This document shows, one piece after another, positions 45,600 to 59,706 of a stretch of DNA of 64,000 nucleotides. Each line of letters begins with the position of its first letter. Within the stretch, counting starts at the first letter, position 1. The DNA comes from Pelomonas sp. Root405 (GTDB lineage Bacteria; Pseudomonadota; Gammaproteobacteria; Burkholderiales; Burkholderiaceae_C). The position numbers and the translations under genes were made by a program. The notes beneath the pieces were generated by a model, which was not told the origin of the DNA, ran no database searches, and worked only from the letters and a program-made list of their open reading frames with translations. The DNA lies in assembly GCF_001425165.1 (NCBI RefSeq), contig NZ_LMDU01000002.1, forward strand, positions 1-64,000. The letters run 5' to 3'.

Positions 45600-45608
45600 G
45601 GTCAATCC

Positions 45609-46469
45609 TTAATGTTTGTTCTTGAAGAGCACGCGGGCGAGGATGTTCAGCAGCAGCACGCCGACGGTGATCAGGAAGACGCCGGCCCAGGCCAGCTTCT
45701 GCCAGTTCTCGTACGGACTCATCGCGAACTTGAAGATGGTCACCGGCAGGCTCGCCATCGGTGAGCTGAGGTCGTTGGTCCAGAACTGGTTGGACAGCGC
45801 GGTGAACAGCAACGGCGCCGTCTCGCCGGACACCCGTGCCAGGGCCAGCAGGATGCCGGTGATGACGCCTGCGCTGGCCGCCTTCAGCGTGACGGACATG
45901 ATGACCTTCCACTTGGGCGTGCCCAGGGCATAGGCCGCTTCGCGCAACGCGTTGGGTATCAGGCTGAGCATGTTCTCCGTCGTGCGGATGACCACCGGAA
46001 TCACCAGCAGCGCCAGCGCCAGCGAGCCAGCGAACCCGGAAAAACTCTTGAGCTTGGCGACCACGACTGCGTAGACGAACAGGCCGACGACGATGGACGG
46101 CGCGGACAGCAGGATGTCGTTGATGAAACGCACCACGCTGCCCAGCAAGGTCTTCTGGCCGTACTCGGCCAGGTAGACACCGGCCAAGATGCCGATGGGC
46201 GTGCCCAGCAGCGTGGCCACGCCAACCATCACGAAGCTGCCGAAAATGGCATTCGCAAGACCGCCGCCCTCGCCCTGCGGCGGCGGCGTCATCTCGGTGA
46301 AGGTGGCCAGGTTGAGGCCGCCGATGCCGAGATAGACGGTCTCGAACAGGATCCAGATCAGCCAGAACACGCCGAAGCTCATCGCTCCCAGCGACAGCGC
46401 CAGCGCGACGAAGTTCATGCGCTTGCGCTTGGCATGCATGGCCAGACGGCCGGCATCGATTGAGCTCAT
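45609..46469 (-). CDS. pstA: phosphate ABC transporter permease PstA
   Basis: This is an inner-membrane permease subunit with six helices. The 286-residue product begins [20 protein letters not shown] and includes [20 protein letters not shown]. The ATPase-contact loop is [20 protein letters not shown]. Its start overlaps the pstC stop by 4 bases, so the two permeases are translationally coupled. Confidence 0.97.
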   Translation of the reverse strand: MSSIDAGRLAMHAKRKRMNFVALALSLGAMSFGVFWLIWILFETVYLGIGGLNLATFTEMTPPPQGEGGGLANAIFGSFVMVGVATLLGTPIGILAGVYLAEYGQKTLLGSVVRFINDILLSAPSIVVGLFVYAVVVAKLKSFSGFAGSLALALLVIPVVIRTTENMLSLIPNALREAAYALGTPKWKVIMSVTLKAASAGVITGILLALARVSGETAPLLFTALSNQFWTNDLSSPMASLPVTIFKFAMSPYENWQKLAWAGVFLITVGVLLLNILARVLFKNKH

Positions 46470-47425
46470 GTGCGGGTTCCTTCGCTCTTCTTGAGCTGGG
46501 CGAGCAGCAGCTTGGAAACGGTCAACACGATGAAGGTAATCAGGAAGAGCACCAGGCCGAGATACATCAGCGATGCCTGGTGCAGGCCTTCACCCGCTTC
46601 GGCGAACTCGTTGGCCAGCGTCGAGGTGATGCTGTTGGCCGCCTCGAAAACCGAGAGCGAGTTCAACTGGTTCATGTTGCCGATGACGAAAGTGACCGCC
46701 ATCGTCTCGCCGAGCGCCCGCCCGAGCCCGAGCATGATGCCGCCGACGACACCGGTCTTGGTGTAAGGCAGCACGACCTTGGAGACGACCTCCCAGGTCG
46801 TCGCGCCCAGGCCATAGGCGCTTTCCTTGAGCATCGGCGGCGTGACCTCGAAAACGTCCCGCATCACCGAGGCGATGAAGGGAATGATCATGATCGCCAG
46901 GATGATGCCCGCCGACAGGATGCCGATGCCGACCGGCGGCCCCGAGAAAAAGGCGCCGAGGTAGGGCACGCCACCGAAGGCGGCCTGCAGGGGCGCCTGC
47001 ACATAGGTGGCCAGGATGGGGCCAAAGACCAGCAGGCCCCACATGCCGTAGACGATGGACGGCACGGCAGCGAGCAGTTCGATGGCCGTACCGAGCGGGC
47101 GCTTCAGCCACTTGGGCGACATCTCGGTCAGGAAGATCGCGATGCCGAAGCTGACCGGCACGGCAATCAAGAGCGCGATGAAGGAGCTGGCCAGCGTGCC
47201 GTAGATCATCACCAGCCCGCCGAACTTCTCCTGCACCGGGTCCCATTCCGTGCTGGTCAGGAAACCGAGGCCAAAAGCCTCCAGGGCCGGTGCAGCACCG
47301 ACGATCAGCGAACCGATGATGCCGGCCATCAGGGCCAGCGTCAGCCACGCAGCGCCCTGCGACAAGGCGGCGAACAAAGCGTCTGCCCATGGGGCGACGC
47401 GGCGGCGCTTGGGCTGAGGGTTCAT
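46466..47425 (-). CDS. pstC: phosphate ABC transporter permease PstC
   Basis: This is the second permease of the Pst importer. The 319-residue form begins at ATG 47425 ([20 protein letters not shown]). An alternative TTG at 47488 has a GGAGG four bases upstream and would add 21 residues; which start is used is unsettled. [20 protein letters not shown] and [20 protein letters not shown] are PstC family marks. A hairpin separates it from pstS, which would lower permease expression relative to the binding protein. Confidence 0.95.
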   Translation of the reverse strand: MNPQPKRRRVAPWADALFAALSQGAAWLTLALMAGIIGSLIVGAAPALEAFGLGFLTSTEWDPVQEKFGGLVMIYGTLASSFIALLIAVPVSFGIAIFLTEMSPKWLKRPLGTAIELLAAVPSIVYGMWGLLVFGPILATYVQAPLQAAFGGVPYLGAFFSGPPVGIGILSAGIILAIMIIPFIASVMRDVFEVTPPMLKESAYGLGATTWEVVSKVVLPYTKTGVVGGIMLGLGRALGETMAVTFVIGNMNQLNSLSVFEAANSITSTLANEFAEAGEGLHQASLMYLGLVLFLITFIVLTVSKLLLAQLKKSEGTRT

Positions 47426-47536
47426 CGGCGCGGTCTGCGGCTTGCTTCTATCGACGCCGGCGTCGCCGGCTGGAAGGATGGCTGCCAAGGAACCTCCGAA
47501 AGGTCATGTCACAAGAAAGGGCGCTGCGGACATGGC

Positions 47537-47558
47537 AAAGCCCGGCAAGGGCCGGGCT
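47537..47558 (-). terminator. intercistronic hairpin/attenuator between pstS and pstC
   Basis: AGCCCGGC (47539-47546) pairs with GCCGGGCT (47551-47558) around four bases, with a short T-run on the minus strand. It sits just after the pstS stop. Such hairpins often protect or partly terminate the binding-protein message so that PstS is made in excess. Confidence 0.65.
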
Positions 47559-47576
47559 CTGCCTCGCGCCCCGTGT

Positions 47577-48617
47577 TTACTGGAATGCGATGGGCTTGCC
47601 GGCAGCGTCCTTGATCTGGCCGGCCCACTGCTTGCGCACCAGGTCCTTCACCAGGTCGGGCAGCGGCACGTAGTCGAGCTCATCAGCCATCTTGTCGCCA
47701 TTCTTGTAGACCCAGTCGAAGAACTTCAGCGTCGCCGCGGCGCTCGCCGGCTTCTCCTGGGACTTGTACATGAGGATGTAGGTCGGGTTGGTGATGGGCC
47801 AGGCATCCTTGCCCGGCTGCTCTGTCGTGATCTGGTAGAAGGTCTTGCTCCAGTCAGCGCCGGCTGCGGCGGCCTTGAAGGCCGTGTCGCTGGGGGGCAC
47901 GAACTGGCCGTCCTTGTTGCGCAGCAGGGTGTAGGTCATCTTGTTCTGCTTCACATAGGCGTACTCGACGTAGCCGATGGAGTTGGGCAGGCGTTGCACG
48001 AAAGCGGCGACGCCTTCATTGCCCTTGCCGCCGGCACCAGCCGGCCAGTTCACCGCTGTACCCTCGCCAACCTTGGTCTTCCATTCTTCGCTGACCTTGG
48101 ACAGGTAGTTGGTGAAGATGAAGGTCGTCCCCGAACCATCGGCGCGACGCACGACGGCGATGGCGGCATCAGGCAGCGGGACGCCGGGGTTGAGCGCGGC
48201 GACCGCAGCGTCATTCCACTTCGTGATCTTGCCGAGGTAGATGTCGGCCAACAAGGCGCCAGTCAGCTTGAGCTGGCCCGGGGCAATGCCCTTGACATTG
48301 ATGACGGGCACGACGCCGCCGACGACAGTGGGGAACTGCACCATGCCGTCCTTGGCCAAGTCTTCGTCCTTCAGCGGCATGTCAGACGCGCCGAAGTCGA
48401 CCGTCTTGGCCTTGATCTGGCGAATGCCGGCACCGGAGCCGACGGATTGGTAGTTGATGCGGACACCGGTGGCCTTGTTGTAGGCATCGGCCCACTTGGC
48501 ATAGATGGGCGCCGGGAAGGTGGCACCGGCACCGGTCACATCCTGAGCAAAAGCCGCTTGAGCGCCGAACAGACCTGCGACGAGCGCAAGAGACTTGCTG
48601 ACCTGGACAAAGTTCAT
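47577..48617 (-). CDS. pstS: periplasmic phosphate-binding protein PstS
   Basis: PstS captures inorganic phosphate for PstCAB. The 346-residue product starts at ATG 48617 (GGAAGG 8 bases upstream, favoured over a GTG at 48626). It has a signal peptide ending AAFAQ. The phosphate-binding signatures are [33 protein letters not shown] and [18 protein letters not shown] three-unit Pho box with a correctly spaced -10 lies upstream. First gene of pstSCAB-phoUBR. Confidence 0.98.
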   Translation of the reverse strand: MNFVQVSKSLALVAGLFGAQAAFAQDVTGAGATFPAPIYAKWADAYNKATGVRINYQSVGSGAGIRQIKAKTVDFGASDMPLKDEDLAKDGMVQFPTVVGGVVPVINVKGIAPGQLKLTGALLADIYLGKITKWNDAAVAALNPGVPLPDAAIAVVRRADGSGTTFIFTNYLSKVSEEWKTKVGEGTAVNWPAGAGGKGNEGVAAFVQRLPNSIGYVEYAYVKQNKMTYTLLRNKDGQFVPPSDTAFKAAAAGADWSKTFYQITTEQPGKDAWPITNPTYILMYKSQEKPASAAATLKFFDWVYKNGDKMADELDYVPLPDLVKDLVRKQWAGQIKDAAGKPIAFQ

Positions 48618-48655
48618 CTGAGACACCTTCCGCGAGCGGTTTTGACAATGACGGC

Positions 48656-48700
48656 ATCCTAGGGACTCAATGTGACGATTCGGTGACCGTCACGTCATGC
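48656..48700 (-). promoter_or_regulatory. Pho box and -10 of the pst operon
   Basis: On the minus strand three 7-base units with 11-base periodicity precede pstS: GCATGAC (48700-48694), CGGTCAC (48689-48683) and TCGTCAC (48678-48672). The last two are good matches to the CTGTCAT-type PhoB half-site. A 10-base gap then leads to TAGGAT (48661-48656) as the -10, the spacing expected when PhoB replaces the -35 contact. The start codon is 38 bases further. Confidence 0.82.
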
Positions 48701-48760
48701 ATGCGGCCATTGGACCGTGAGAAGGCGCCACTGGGAAGACGCCTGAAGCGCTTTATGACA

Positions 48761-48805
48761 TCGTCATTTGAGCTTCACGTGACGGTCATATTGAGCTTCT
48801 AGAGT
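48761..48805 (+). promoter_or_regulatory. Pho box and -10 of the fasciclin lipoprotein gene
   Basis: On the plus strand there are TCGTCAT (48761-48767), GCTTCAC (48772-48778) and CGGTCAT (48783-48789), again 7 bases with 4-base linkers. A 10-base gap (ATTGAGCTTC) and TAGAGT (48800-48805) follow. The sequence after the last unit (ATTGAG) is the same as in the pstS promoter. The ATG is 29 bases downstream of the -10. This predicts PhoB control of the fasciclin gene. Confidence 0.75.
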
Positions 48806-48834
48806 GCGTCTGCCCTTGTTCTGGAGCTTTTTAC

Positions 48835-49314
48835 ATGATCCGTCGCTCAACCCTGATCGCCCTTGCGGGCAGCGCGCTGCTGGCTGCTTGCGCCACCACC
48901 CCCGCGCCGGCTCCTTTGGCCGACACGCTGGCCCGCGAGCCTCAGCTCAGCACCTTCAACCGCCTGGTGGCCCAGGCCGGCCTGGCCGAGGACCTGCGCG
49001 CTGCCGGTCCGGTGACGGTGTTCGCACCGAGCGACGAAGCCTTCAAGGCCGTGCCAGCCAAGACAATGGAAGCGCTGGCGGCGGACCGCGCGCAACTCAA
49101 GGCGGTGCTGAGCCATCACATCATCGACGGCCGCATGGCCGCCGCCGATGTGAAGCAGGGCTCTGCCAAATCGCGTCAAGGCAGCACGGTAGCGCTGGCC
49201 AGGGCCGGCAGCTTCATCACCATCGAAGACGCCGTGGTGCAGCAGGCCGATATCACCGCGACCAATGGCGTCGCCCATGTTGTCGACCGCGTGCTGATGC
49301 CGCCGAAGAAGTAA
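48835..49314 (+). CDS. fasciclin-domain lipoprotein, predicted Pho regulon member
   Basis: FAS1-domain proteins are secreted or surface proteins with adhesive or binding roles. The 159-residue product (ATG 48835) has a lipoprotein signal with lipobox LLAAC (cysteine at residue 19). One FAS1 domain follows (LSTFNRLVAQAGLAEDL, GPVTVFAPSDEAFKAVP, LSHHIIDGRMAAADV, ATNGVAHVVDRVLMPP). It is divergent from pstS and has its own Pho box. A strong terminator follows. A role in phosphate starvation is inferred from the promoter. Confidence 0.9.
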   Translation: MIRRSTLIALAGSALLAACATTPAPAPLADTLAREPQLSTFNRLVAQAGLAEDLRAAGPVTVFAPSDEAFKAVPAKTMEALAADRAQLKAVLSHHIIDGRMAAADVKQGSAKSRQGSTVALARAGSFITIEDAVVQQADITATNGVAHVVDRVLMPPKK

Positions 49315-49336
49315 TCACGGGGCATGCCCAAAAAGC

Positions 49337-49365
49337 AAGGCCGCCTCCAGGGCGGCCTTTGTTTT
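49337..49365. terminator. bidirectional terminator between the fasciclin gene and glmM
   Basis: AAGGCCGCC (49337-49345) pairs with GGCGGCCTT (49351-49359). It has a T-run on the plus strand (TTTGTTTT) and a run of A on the other side that makes a T-run for minus-strand RNA. It serves both convergent genes. Confidence 0.88.
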
Positions 49366-49376
49366 GGCGAGACGGT

Positions 49377-50708
49377 TCAGGCGGCGACGGCTTCCGCCAG
49401 GCGCTGGGCACAGCGCTGCGCCAAGCCGGCGTCCGAGGCTTCCACCATCACGCGCAGCAATGGCTCCGTGCCCGAGGCGCGGATGAGAATGCGCCCCCTG
49501 TCACCGAGTTCGGCCGTCACGGCGGTCTGCTCCTCCGCCAGACGCCTGTTGGTCTTCCAGTCCTGGCCTGATTGCAGGCGGACATTGATCAGGGTCTGCG
49601 GGAAGAGATCCACGCCTTGCAACTGCTCGGCAAGGCTGCGACCGCTGCGGCAGACCGATTGCAGCACCAGCAAGGCGCTGACGATGCCATCGCCGGTGGT
49701 GTGCTTGTCCAGCGCCAGCAGATGGCCGGAGCCCTCGCCGCCCAGCTGCCAGCCGCGTGCGGCCAGCTCTTCCAGCACATAGCGGTCACCGACCTTGGCG
49801 CGCACGAACTCGACATCGCGCGAGCGCAGCGCCAGCTCGACAGCCATGTTCGTCATCAGCGTGCCGACGGCGCCAGGCACGCGCAGGCCCTGGCTCAGGC
49901 GGTCCGCCACCATCACGTATAGCAGCTCGTCGCCGTTGTAGAGGCGCCCGTTGGCGTCAACCAGCTGAAGACGGTCGGCGTCACCGTCGAGCGCCACGCC
50001 GTAGTCGGCGCCATGGGCCTTGACCGCCTCAACCAGCGCACCTGGCGCCGTCGCGCCGAAACCGGCGTTGATGTTGAAGCCATCGGGCTTGCAGCCGATC
50101 GAGATGACCTCAGCGCCCAGCTCGTGAAAAACGTCCGGGGCGACGTGATAGGCCGCGCCGTTCGCGGCGTCGACAACGATCTTGAGTCCCTTGAGCGTCA
50201 GGTCGGAGCCGAAGCTGTTCTTGCAGAACTCGATATAGCGGCCGCGCGCGTCTTCCAGGCGCTTGGCGCGGCCCAGGCTGGCCGAGTCCACCCACTGCGG
50301 CGCCTCTTCGAGTGCGGCCTCCACCGCCAGTTCCCAGGCATCGGGCAGCTTCTCGCCCTTGGCCGAGAAGAATTTGATGCCGTTGTCCGCAAACGGGTTG
50401 TGCGATGCACTGATGACGACCCCCAGGTCCTGGCGCAGCGCCCGCGTCAGGTAAGCAACGCCAGGCGTTGGCAACGGGCCGGTCAGCAGCACGTTGACGC
50501 CCGCCGACGCGAAGCCGGCTTCAAGCGCGGACTCGATCATGTAGCCGGAAATGCGCGTGTCCTTGCCGATCAGGACGGTCGGGCGTTTGGCCGACTTGCT
50601 CAAGACCCTGCCCACCGCATGGCCCAGGCGCATCATGAAGTCGGGCGTGATCGGGCCCTGGCCCACCGTGCCTCGAATGCCGTCGGTTCCAAAATACTTG
50701 CGGCCCAT
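49377..50708 (-). CDS. glmM: phosphoglucosamine mutase
   Basis: GlmM converts glucosamine-6-phosphate to glucosamine-1-phosphate for peptidoglycan and LPS precursors. The 443-residue product begins [20 protein letters not shown]. The phosphorylated serine is Ser102 in [14 protein letters not shown]. The metal loop is [13 protein letters not shown], the sugar-binding loop GGEGSGHLL, and the phosphate-binding loop [14 protein letters not shown]. It follows folP by 17 bp in the conserved ftsH-folP-glmM order. Confidence 0.98.
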   Translation of the reverse strand: MGRKYFGTDGIRGTVGQGPITPDFMMRLGHAVGRVLSKSAKRPTVLIGKDTRISGYMIESALEAGFASAGVNVLLTGPLPTPGVAYLTRALRQDLGVVISASHNPFADNGIKFFSAKGEKLPDAWELAVEAALEEAPQWVDSASLGRAKRLEDARGRYIEFCKNSFGSDLTLKGLKIVVDAANGAAYHVAPDVFHELGAEVISIGCKPDGFNINAGFGATAPGALVEAVKAHGADYGVALDGDADRLQLVDANGRLYNGDELLYVMVADRLSQGLRVPGAVGTLMTNMAVELALRSRDVEFVRAKVGDRYVLEELAARGWQLGGEGSGHLLALDKHTTGDGIVSALLVLQSVCRSGRSLAEQLQGVDLFPQTLINVRLQSGQDWKTNRRLAEEQTAVTAELGDRGRILIRASGTEPLLRVMVEASDAGLAQRCAQRLAEAVAA

Positions 50709-50725
50709 CGAGCTCTTTCTTGTGT

Positions 50726-51565
50726 TCAGTGGGGTGGAATTGTCGCCGCATCGACGGCGGCCCAGACCTTGAGCGCGTCCACCATCGGCGCGACATCGTG
50801 CACGCGCAGCAGCTTCGCGCCGGCGCTGACGGCCCGCAGACCCGCCGCCAGACTGGCAGCCAGGCGCTGGTCGACCGCCCGGCCGGTGATGTCACCCAGC
50901 GTGCGCTTGCGCGACCAGCCGACCAGCAGCGGGTAGCCCAGTTCGGTCAGGCGCTGCTGGCCGGCGAGCAGACTCAGGTTGTGCTCTGCGTTCTTGGCAA
51001 AGCCATAGCCGGGGTCGAGGACGATGGCGTCAGCCGGAATGCCAGCGTCCCGTGCGGCCTGGGCACGTTGAGCGAGAAAGGCGCCCACCTCAGCCACCAC
51101 ATCGCCATAGACCGCCAGGTCCATCATCGACGCCGGCTCACCACGCATATGCATCAGGCAGACGCCGGCACCGCTACCGGCAACGGCAGCCAGCGCACCG
51201 GGCGACTGCAGGGCTTGCACGTCGTTGATGATGTCCGCACCGGCATCCAGCGCGCGTTGCATGACCACCGGCTTGCAGGTATCCACCGAGACCGGCACAC
51301 CCATCTGGATGGCCGCAGCCAGCACATCGGCAATGCGCGCCCATTCCGCCTCGGCGTCGACCCGGGGGGCGCCCGGCCGCGTGGACTCACCGCCGATGTC
51401 GAGAATGTCGGCGCCCTCGGCGACCAGGCGCTCGCAATGCGTGATTGCCGTGCGCGTGTCGCCGTGGCTGCCGCCGTCCGAGAAGGAGTCTGGGGTCAGA
51501 TTGACGATGCCCATCACCCGCGGACGGGTCAGATCGATGCGGGAGCGGCAGGTCTGCCAGTGCAT
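50726..51565 (-). CDS. folP: dihydropteroate synthase
   Basis: FolP condenses dihydropterin pyrophosphate with p-aminobenzoate in folate synthesis and is the sulfonamide target. The 279-residue TIM-barrel product has [14 protein letters not shown] near residue 20, [33 protein letters not shown] and [13 protein letters not shown], all conserved pterin or pABA contacts. A terminator lies between ftsH and this gene. Confidence 0.97.
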   Translation of the reverse strand: MHWQTCRSRIDLTRPRVMGIVNLTPDSFSDGGSHGDTRTAITHCERLVAEGADILDIGGESTRPGAPRVDAEAEWARIADVLAAAIQMGVPVSVDTCKPVVMQRALDAGADIINDVQALQSPGALAAVAGSGAGVCLMHMRGEPASMMDLAVYGDVVAEVGAFLAQRAQAARDAGIPADAIVLDPGYGFAKNAEHNLSLLAGQQRLTELGYPLLVGWSRKRTLGDITGRAVDQRLAASLAAGLRAVSAGAKLLRVHDVAPMVDALKVWAAVDAATIPPH

Positions 51566-51576
51566 GGGGCGGAATG

Positions 51577-51609
51577 GAAAACGGGCCCGACTGGATGGCC
51601 GGGCCCGTT
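51577..51609 (-). terminator. intrinsic terminator between ftsH and folP
   Basis: On the minus strand AACGGGCCCG pairs with CGGGCCCGTT (51600-51609 with 51580-51589), followed by TTTTCC. It follows the ftsH stop, so folP-glmM expression depends on readthrough or on a start site within the remaining short gap. Confidence 0.75.
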
Positions 51610-51622
51610 GATGGGGTGGAGA

Positions 51623-53521
<1,899 letters not shown>

Positions 53522-53605
53522 TGCGACTCCTTGGCCCTGATGGCCCGGCACGGGTTTCAGGACAGTGGGGGCGATTTTAGGGGTGGCAAGGGGCCAACCC
53601 TGTAA

Positions 53606-54280
53606 TCAGCGGTTTTTCAATCCGATACCGACCAAGAAGTTCTCGGAAGAACGGATACGGGACGCCTTCGGCTTGACGGCCTTGACGACCTTGAAGCGCT
53701 CGCGGAACAGCGCCACCAGTTCGTTGTAGCCGCTGCCATGGAAGACCTTGGCCACCAGCGCGCCTTCGGGCTTGAGGTGCTGCCCGGCAAAGTCCACGGC
53801 CAGCTCGACCAGATTGGAAATGCGGGCGGCGTCGGTGGATGCAATGCCCGACATGTTGGGCGCCATGTCCGACACCACCACATCCACCGGACGGCCGGCC
53901 AGCGCCGCTTCCAACTGGGCGTAGATCGCTTCATCCTGGAAATCGCCCTGGATGAACTGCACGCCTTCGATGGGCTCAAACTCCAGCAGGTCCAACGCAA
54001 TGATGGTGCCGTTGAGCTGACCCACCGCCGCACCGCCACGACCCGCCTCCATCGGCGCAAACCGGCGACGCAGATACTGGCTCCAGGCACCCGGCGTCGC
54101 GCCGAGGTCGACCACGACCTGACCAGGGCGGATCAGCTTCAACTCCTCGTCGATCTCCTTGAGCTTGTAGGCTGCACGCGAGCGGTAGCCCTCCTTTTGT
54201 GCCTGCTGCACATAAGGGTCTGACACATGGTTGTTCAACCATGCCTTGTTGAGCTTTTTGCTTTTCGTTTGAGTTTTCAT
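53606..54280 (-). CDS. rlmE: 23S rRNA (uridine-2'-O)-methyltransferase RlmE (FtsJ/RrmJ)
   Basis: RlmE methylates U2552 of 23S rRNA during late 50S assembly. The 224-residue product (ATG 54280) has the SAM loop [17 protein letters not shown] and [13 protein letters not shown]. The K-D-K-E catalytic set includes the Lys in ALVAKVFHG. The N-terminus [19 protein letters not shown] is typical. It is divergent from yhbY, with 20 bp between starts and a shared -10 element. The message is probably leaderless or nearly so. Confidence 0.97.
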   Translation of the reverse strand: MKTQTKSKKLNKAWLNNHVSDPYVQQAQKEGYRSRAAYKLKEIDEELKLIRPGQVVVDLGATPGAWSQYLRRRFAPMEAGRGGAAVGQLNGTIIALDLLEFEPIEGVQFIQGDFQDEAIYAQLEAALAGRPVDVVVSDMAPNMSGIASTDAARISNLVELAVDFAGQHLKPEGALVAKVFHGSGYNELVALFRERFKVVKAVKPKASRIRSSENFLVGIGLKNR

Positions 54281-54288
54281 GCCCACGG

Positions 54289-54296
54289 GATAATAC
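54289..54296. promoter_or_regulatory. symmetric -10 element shared by rlmE and yhbY
   Basis: The 20-bp gap between the two start codons contains GATAATAC. On the plus strand GATAAT (54289-54294) ends 6 bases before the yhbY ATG. On the minus strand TATTAT (54295-54290) ends 9 bases before the rlmE ATG. One near-palindromic -10 could thus serve both directions, with start sites at or next to the start codons. Confidence 0.6.
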
Positions 54297-54300
54297 GGGG

Positions 54301-54777
54301 ATGCCTCAAATCATCCTGACCCCTGCCCAGCGCAAGGACAAGCGCTCCGACGCTCACCATCTTGACCCGGTCGTGATGATCGGCGGCGACGGCCTGACCC
54401 CTGCCGTCGTCAAGGAAACCGACATGGCGCTCAATGCGCATGGCCTGATCAAGGTGCGGGTGCTGGGCGACGACCGCACGGCCCGCGAGGCGATGTTTGC
54501 GCAGCTCTGCGACGAGCTGAACGCCGCGCCCATCCAGCACATCGGCAAGCTGCTCGTGCTTTGGCGCCCGATGCCCGAAAAGGCCAAGGGTGAGCGCGAG
54601 GACGGCATGCCCGGCCCACGCGTGGTCAAGATCGTGAAGTTCTCCAAGAGCGGCAATGCACGGCCACAGGTCAGCAAGGTCAAGGTGATGGGCAATCAGC
54701 GTGTGACCCAAGGCGGCGAGATCAAGCGTGCCAAGAAGCGTCGCCTGACCAGCGTCAAGAAGAACGTGGCCGACTGA
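54301..54777 (+). CDS. yhbY: YhbY-family RNA-binding (CRM domain) protein
   Basis: YhbY binds pre-50S ribosomal particles through its CRM domain. The 158-residue product begins [20 protein letters not shown] and has [28 protein letters not shown] and [10 protein letters not shown]. The C-terminal extension (about residues 100-158) is basic and rich in Lys, longer than the E. coli protein, and common in betaproteobacteria. It overlaps the tail of the convergent membrane-protein gene by 23 bases. Confidence 0.94.
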   Translation: MPQIILTPAQRKDKRSDAHHLDPVVMIGGDGLTPAVVKETDMALNAHGLIKVRVLGDDRTAREAMFAQLCDELNAAPIQHIGKLLVLWRPMPEKAKGEREDGMPGPRVVKIVKFSKSGNARPQVSKVKVMGNQRVTQGGEIKRAKKRRLTSVKKNVAD

Positions 54778-55201
54778 GTCGCCACGCCAGGGCCAGCACC
54801 GCCAAGCCCTTGACCGCGAACAAAGCCAGCGAAGCGCCATGCAGCGCCGCGAAGGACGCGACGCCCGCACCGGTCCGCGCGTCTGCCATCAGCGGCTGCA
54901 AGCCGTAGTAGCCGGCAACCGTGCAGAACAAGGCAAGCGCAGGCAGCAGGACTTCAGCAGAGAAGATGTTGGCGGGAGCACCCGCTTCCGCGGCGTCGCG
55001 CGCGCGGCGGCGCTCCAGCAGCATCAGGATCAGCGCGGCCGCCAGGCTGACCTGGGCTTCGACGCCGAACACCCGGCCGACCAGCATGCCGGCCTGGGCG
55101 CGCTCCAGCACCGCGAAAGCGCTGGGCGCCGCTGCAAACGCCACACACAGCAAAAAGCCGCCCCAGAGGGCGGCCAGCAGGGCTTGTAGCCGAGCGAACA
55201 T
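54755..55201 (-). CDS. DUF4149-like small membrane protein
   Basis: This 148-residue protein of unknown function has four hydrophobic segments (residues 5-28, 45-62, 80-100, 118-142). It begins [27 protein letters not shown]-like residues (FAVLERAQAGMLVGRVFGV) and the overall size match the DUF4149/TMEM205-like group usually found beside greA in Burkholderiales. The start overlaps the greA stop (TGATG). The tail overlaps the end of yhbY. Confidence 0.82.
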   Translation of the reverse strand: MFARLQALLAALWGGFLLCVAFAAAPSAFAVLERAQAGMLVGRVFGVEAQVSLAAALILMLLERRRARDAAEAGAPANIFSAEVLLPALALFCTVAGYYGLQPLMADARTGAGVASFAALHGASLALFAVKGLAVLALAWRLSRPRSS

Positions 55202-55677
55202 CACTCGTAACGCACTTCGACGATCTCGTAGCGCTTGATGCCGCCTGGCGCCTGCACCTCGGCCACGTCGCCGGCTTCCTTGCCGATCAACGCACGGGCG
55301 ATGGGCGAGCCAACGGAGATGCGGCCATGCTTGATGTCGGCCTCGTCGTCGCCAGTGATCTGGTAGGTCACTTCCGTGCCGCTGGCCTCTTCCTCCAGGT
55401 CAACGGTCGCACCAAATACCACGCGGCCACCGGCGTCCAGCGACGAAGGGTCAATGATTTGCGCGGCCGCAAGCTTGCCTTCGATCTCCAGGATGCGGCC
55501 TTCGATGAAGCCTTGCTTGTCCTTGGCCGCGTCGTACTCCGCGTTCTCGCTCAGGTCGCCCTGGGCACGCGCCTCGGCAATCGCCTGCACGACGGCATGA
55601 CGCTCCACCGTCTTCAGTCGGTGCAGTTCGGCTTTGAGCGCCTCGGCGCCGCGCTTGGTCAGGGGAATGGTCGTCAT
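55201..55677 (-). CDS. greA: transcription elongation factor GreA
   Basis: GreA rescues backtracked RNA polymerase by stimulating transcript cleavage. The 158-residue product has the coiled-coil tip acidic pair in [19 protein letters not shown]. The C-terminal FKBP-like domain ends [18 protein letters not shown] and YEIVEVRYE. The start is ATG 55677. An intrinsic terminator ends only 16 bases upstream of the start, so any greA mRNA from carB or the gap must read through it. Confidence 0.97.
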   Translation of the reverse strand: MTTIPLTKRGAEALKAELHRLKTVERHAVVQAIAEARAQGDLSENAEYDAAKDKQGFIEGRILEIEGKLAAAQIIDPSSLDAGGRVVFGATVDLEEEASGTEVTYQITGDDEADIKHGRISVGSPIARALIGKEAGDVAEVQAPGGIKRYEIVEVRYE

Positions 55678-55693
55678 GTCAAAACTCACTGGC

Positions 55694-55741
55694 AAAAAGA
55701 GTTCCGCCGCTGCAGCCCGGGGTCCAGGCTGCTGCGGCGGA
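55694..55741 (-). terminator. intrinsic terminator in the greA leader, after carB
   Basis: On the minus strand TCCGCCGC plus GCAGCC (with one bulged base) pairs with GGCTGC plus GCGGCGGA (55734-55741 and 55727-55732 with 55712-55717 and 55703-55710). It is followed by ACTC and TTTTT (55698-55694). It lies between the carB stop (55758) and the greA ATG (55677). It both ends the car transcript and forms an attenuator for greA. Confidence 0.78.
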
Positions 55742-55757
55742 ATCGATAAGCTGTAGT

Positions 55758-59036
<3,279 letters not shown>

Positions 59037-59051
59037 GGCTTGCGAGTCTGC

Positions 59052-59693
59052 TTAGAGCGTGGCCGTGGCCAGCTTGGCCCCGAACCCAACGAAAAGTGCG
59101 CCGACGCCGGCGTTGGCGGTGCTGGACAGCCGGCGGCGCGCGCGGAAGGCGGCGGCGAGGCGGGCGCCGGCAAAGATCAGCGTCGAGAGATAGAGGAAGC
59201 TCAGCACCTGGATGATGGAGCCCAGGATGAGGAAGGTCAGCGCCGGGTGCGGGTAGGCCGGGTCGACGAACTGTATGAAGAAGGACAGCAGGAAGGCGAT
59301 GGCTTTGGGGTTCAGCAGGCTGACGACCAGAGCCTTCCTGAACGGCTGGCTGGCGTCGACGGCTTGCGGCGCCCCTTCGGCCTTGGTGTCCCCGCGCCAA
59401 GTACTGATCGCACCGCGCAGCAGCTGGATGCCGATCCAGCCCAGGTAGACCGCGCCGACCATCTTCACGACGAAGAAGATCTGCGGGCTGGCCATCAGCA
59501 GGGATGCGCCGCCGGCGGCGGCCGCCGTCATCAGCACCGTGTCACCCACGAACACACCGCAGGCCGCGATATACCCGGCGCGCACGCCACGCTGGGCCGC
59601 GACGGACAGCACGTAGATCGAGTTAGGCCCGGGCAGCAAGATGATGAAGATCGCCGCCGCGAGGAAGGTGCCGAGGTCGGTGATGCCGAACAT
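59052..59693 (-). CDS. leuE: LysE/LeuE-family amino acid exporter
   Basis: RhtB/LysE-type inner-membrane exporters expel amino acids by proton antiport. The 213-residue product closely follows E. coli LeuE in outline: IFIILLPGPNSIYVLSVAAQ, GYIAACGVFVGDTVLM, YLGWIGIQLLRGA, LLNPKAIAFLLSFFIQFVDP and GALFVGFGAKLAT. It has about six helices. It sits between carA and carB, 13 bp and 15 bp from them, and is evidently in their operon. Leucine specificity is by resemblance. Confidence 0.88.
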   Translation of the reverse strand: MFGITDLGTFLAAAIFIILLPGPNSIYVLSVAAQRGVRAGYIAACGVFVGDTVLMTAAAAGGASLLMASPQIFFVVKMVGAVYLGWIGIQLLRGAISTWRGDTKAEGAPQAVDASQPFRKALVVSLLNPKAIAFLLSFFIQFVDPAYPHPALTFLILGSIIQVLSFLYLSTLIFAGARLAAAFRARRRLSSTANAGVGALFVGFGAKLATATL

Positions 59694-59706
59694 GGGAGCG
59701 CCTCCT

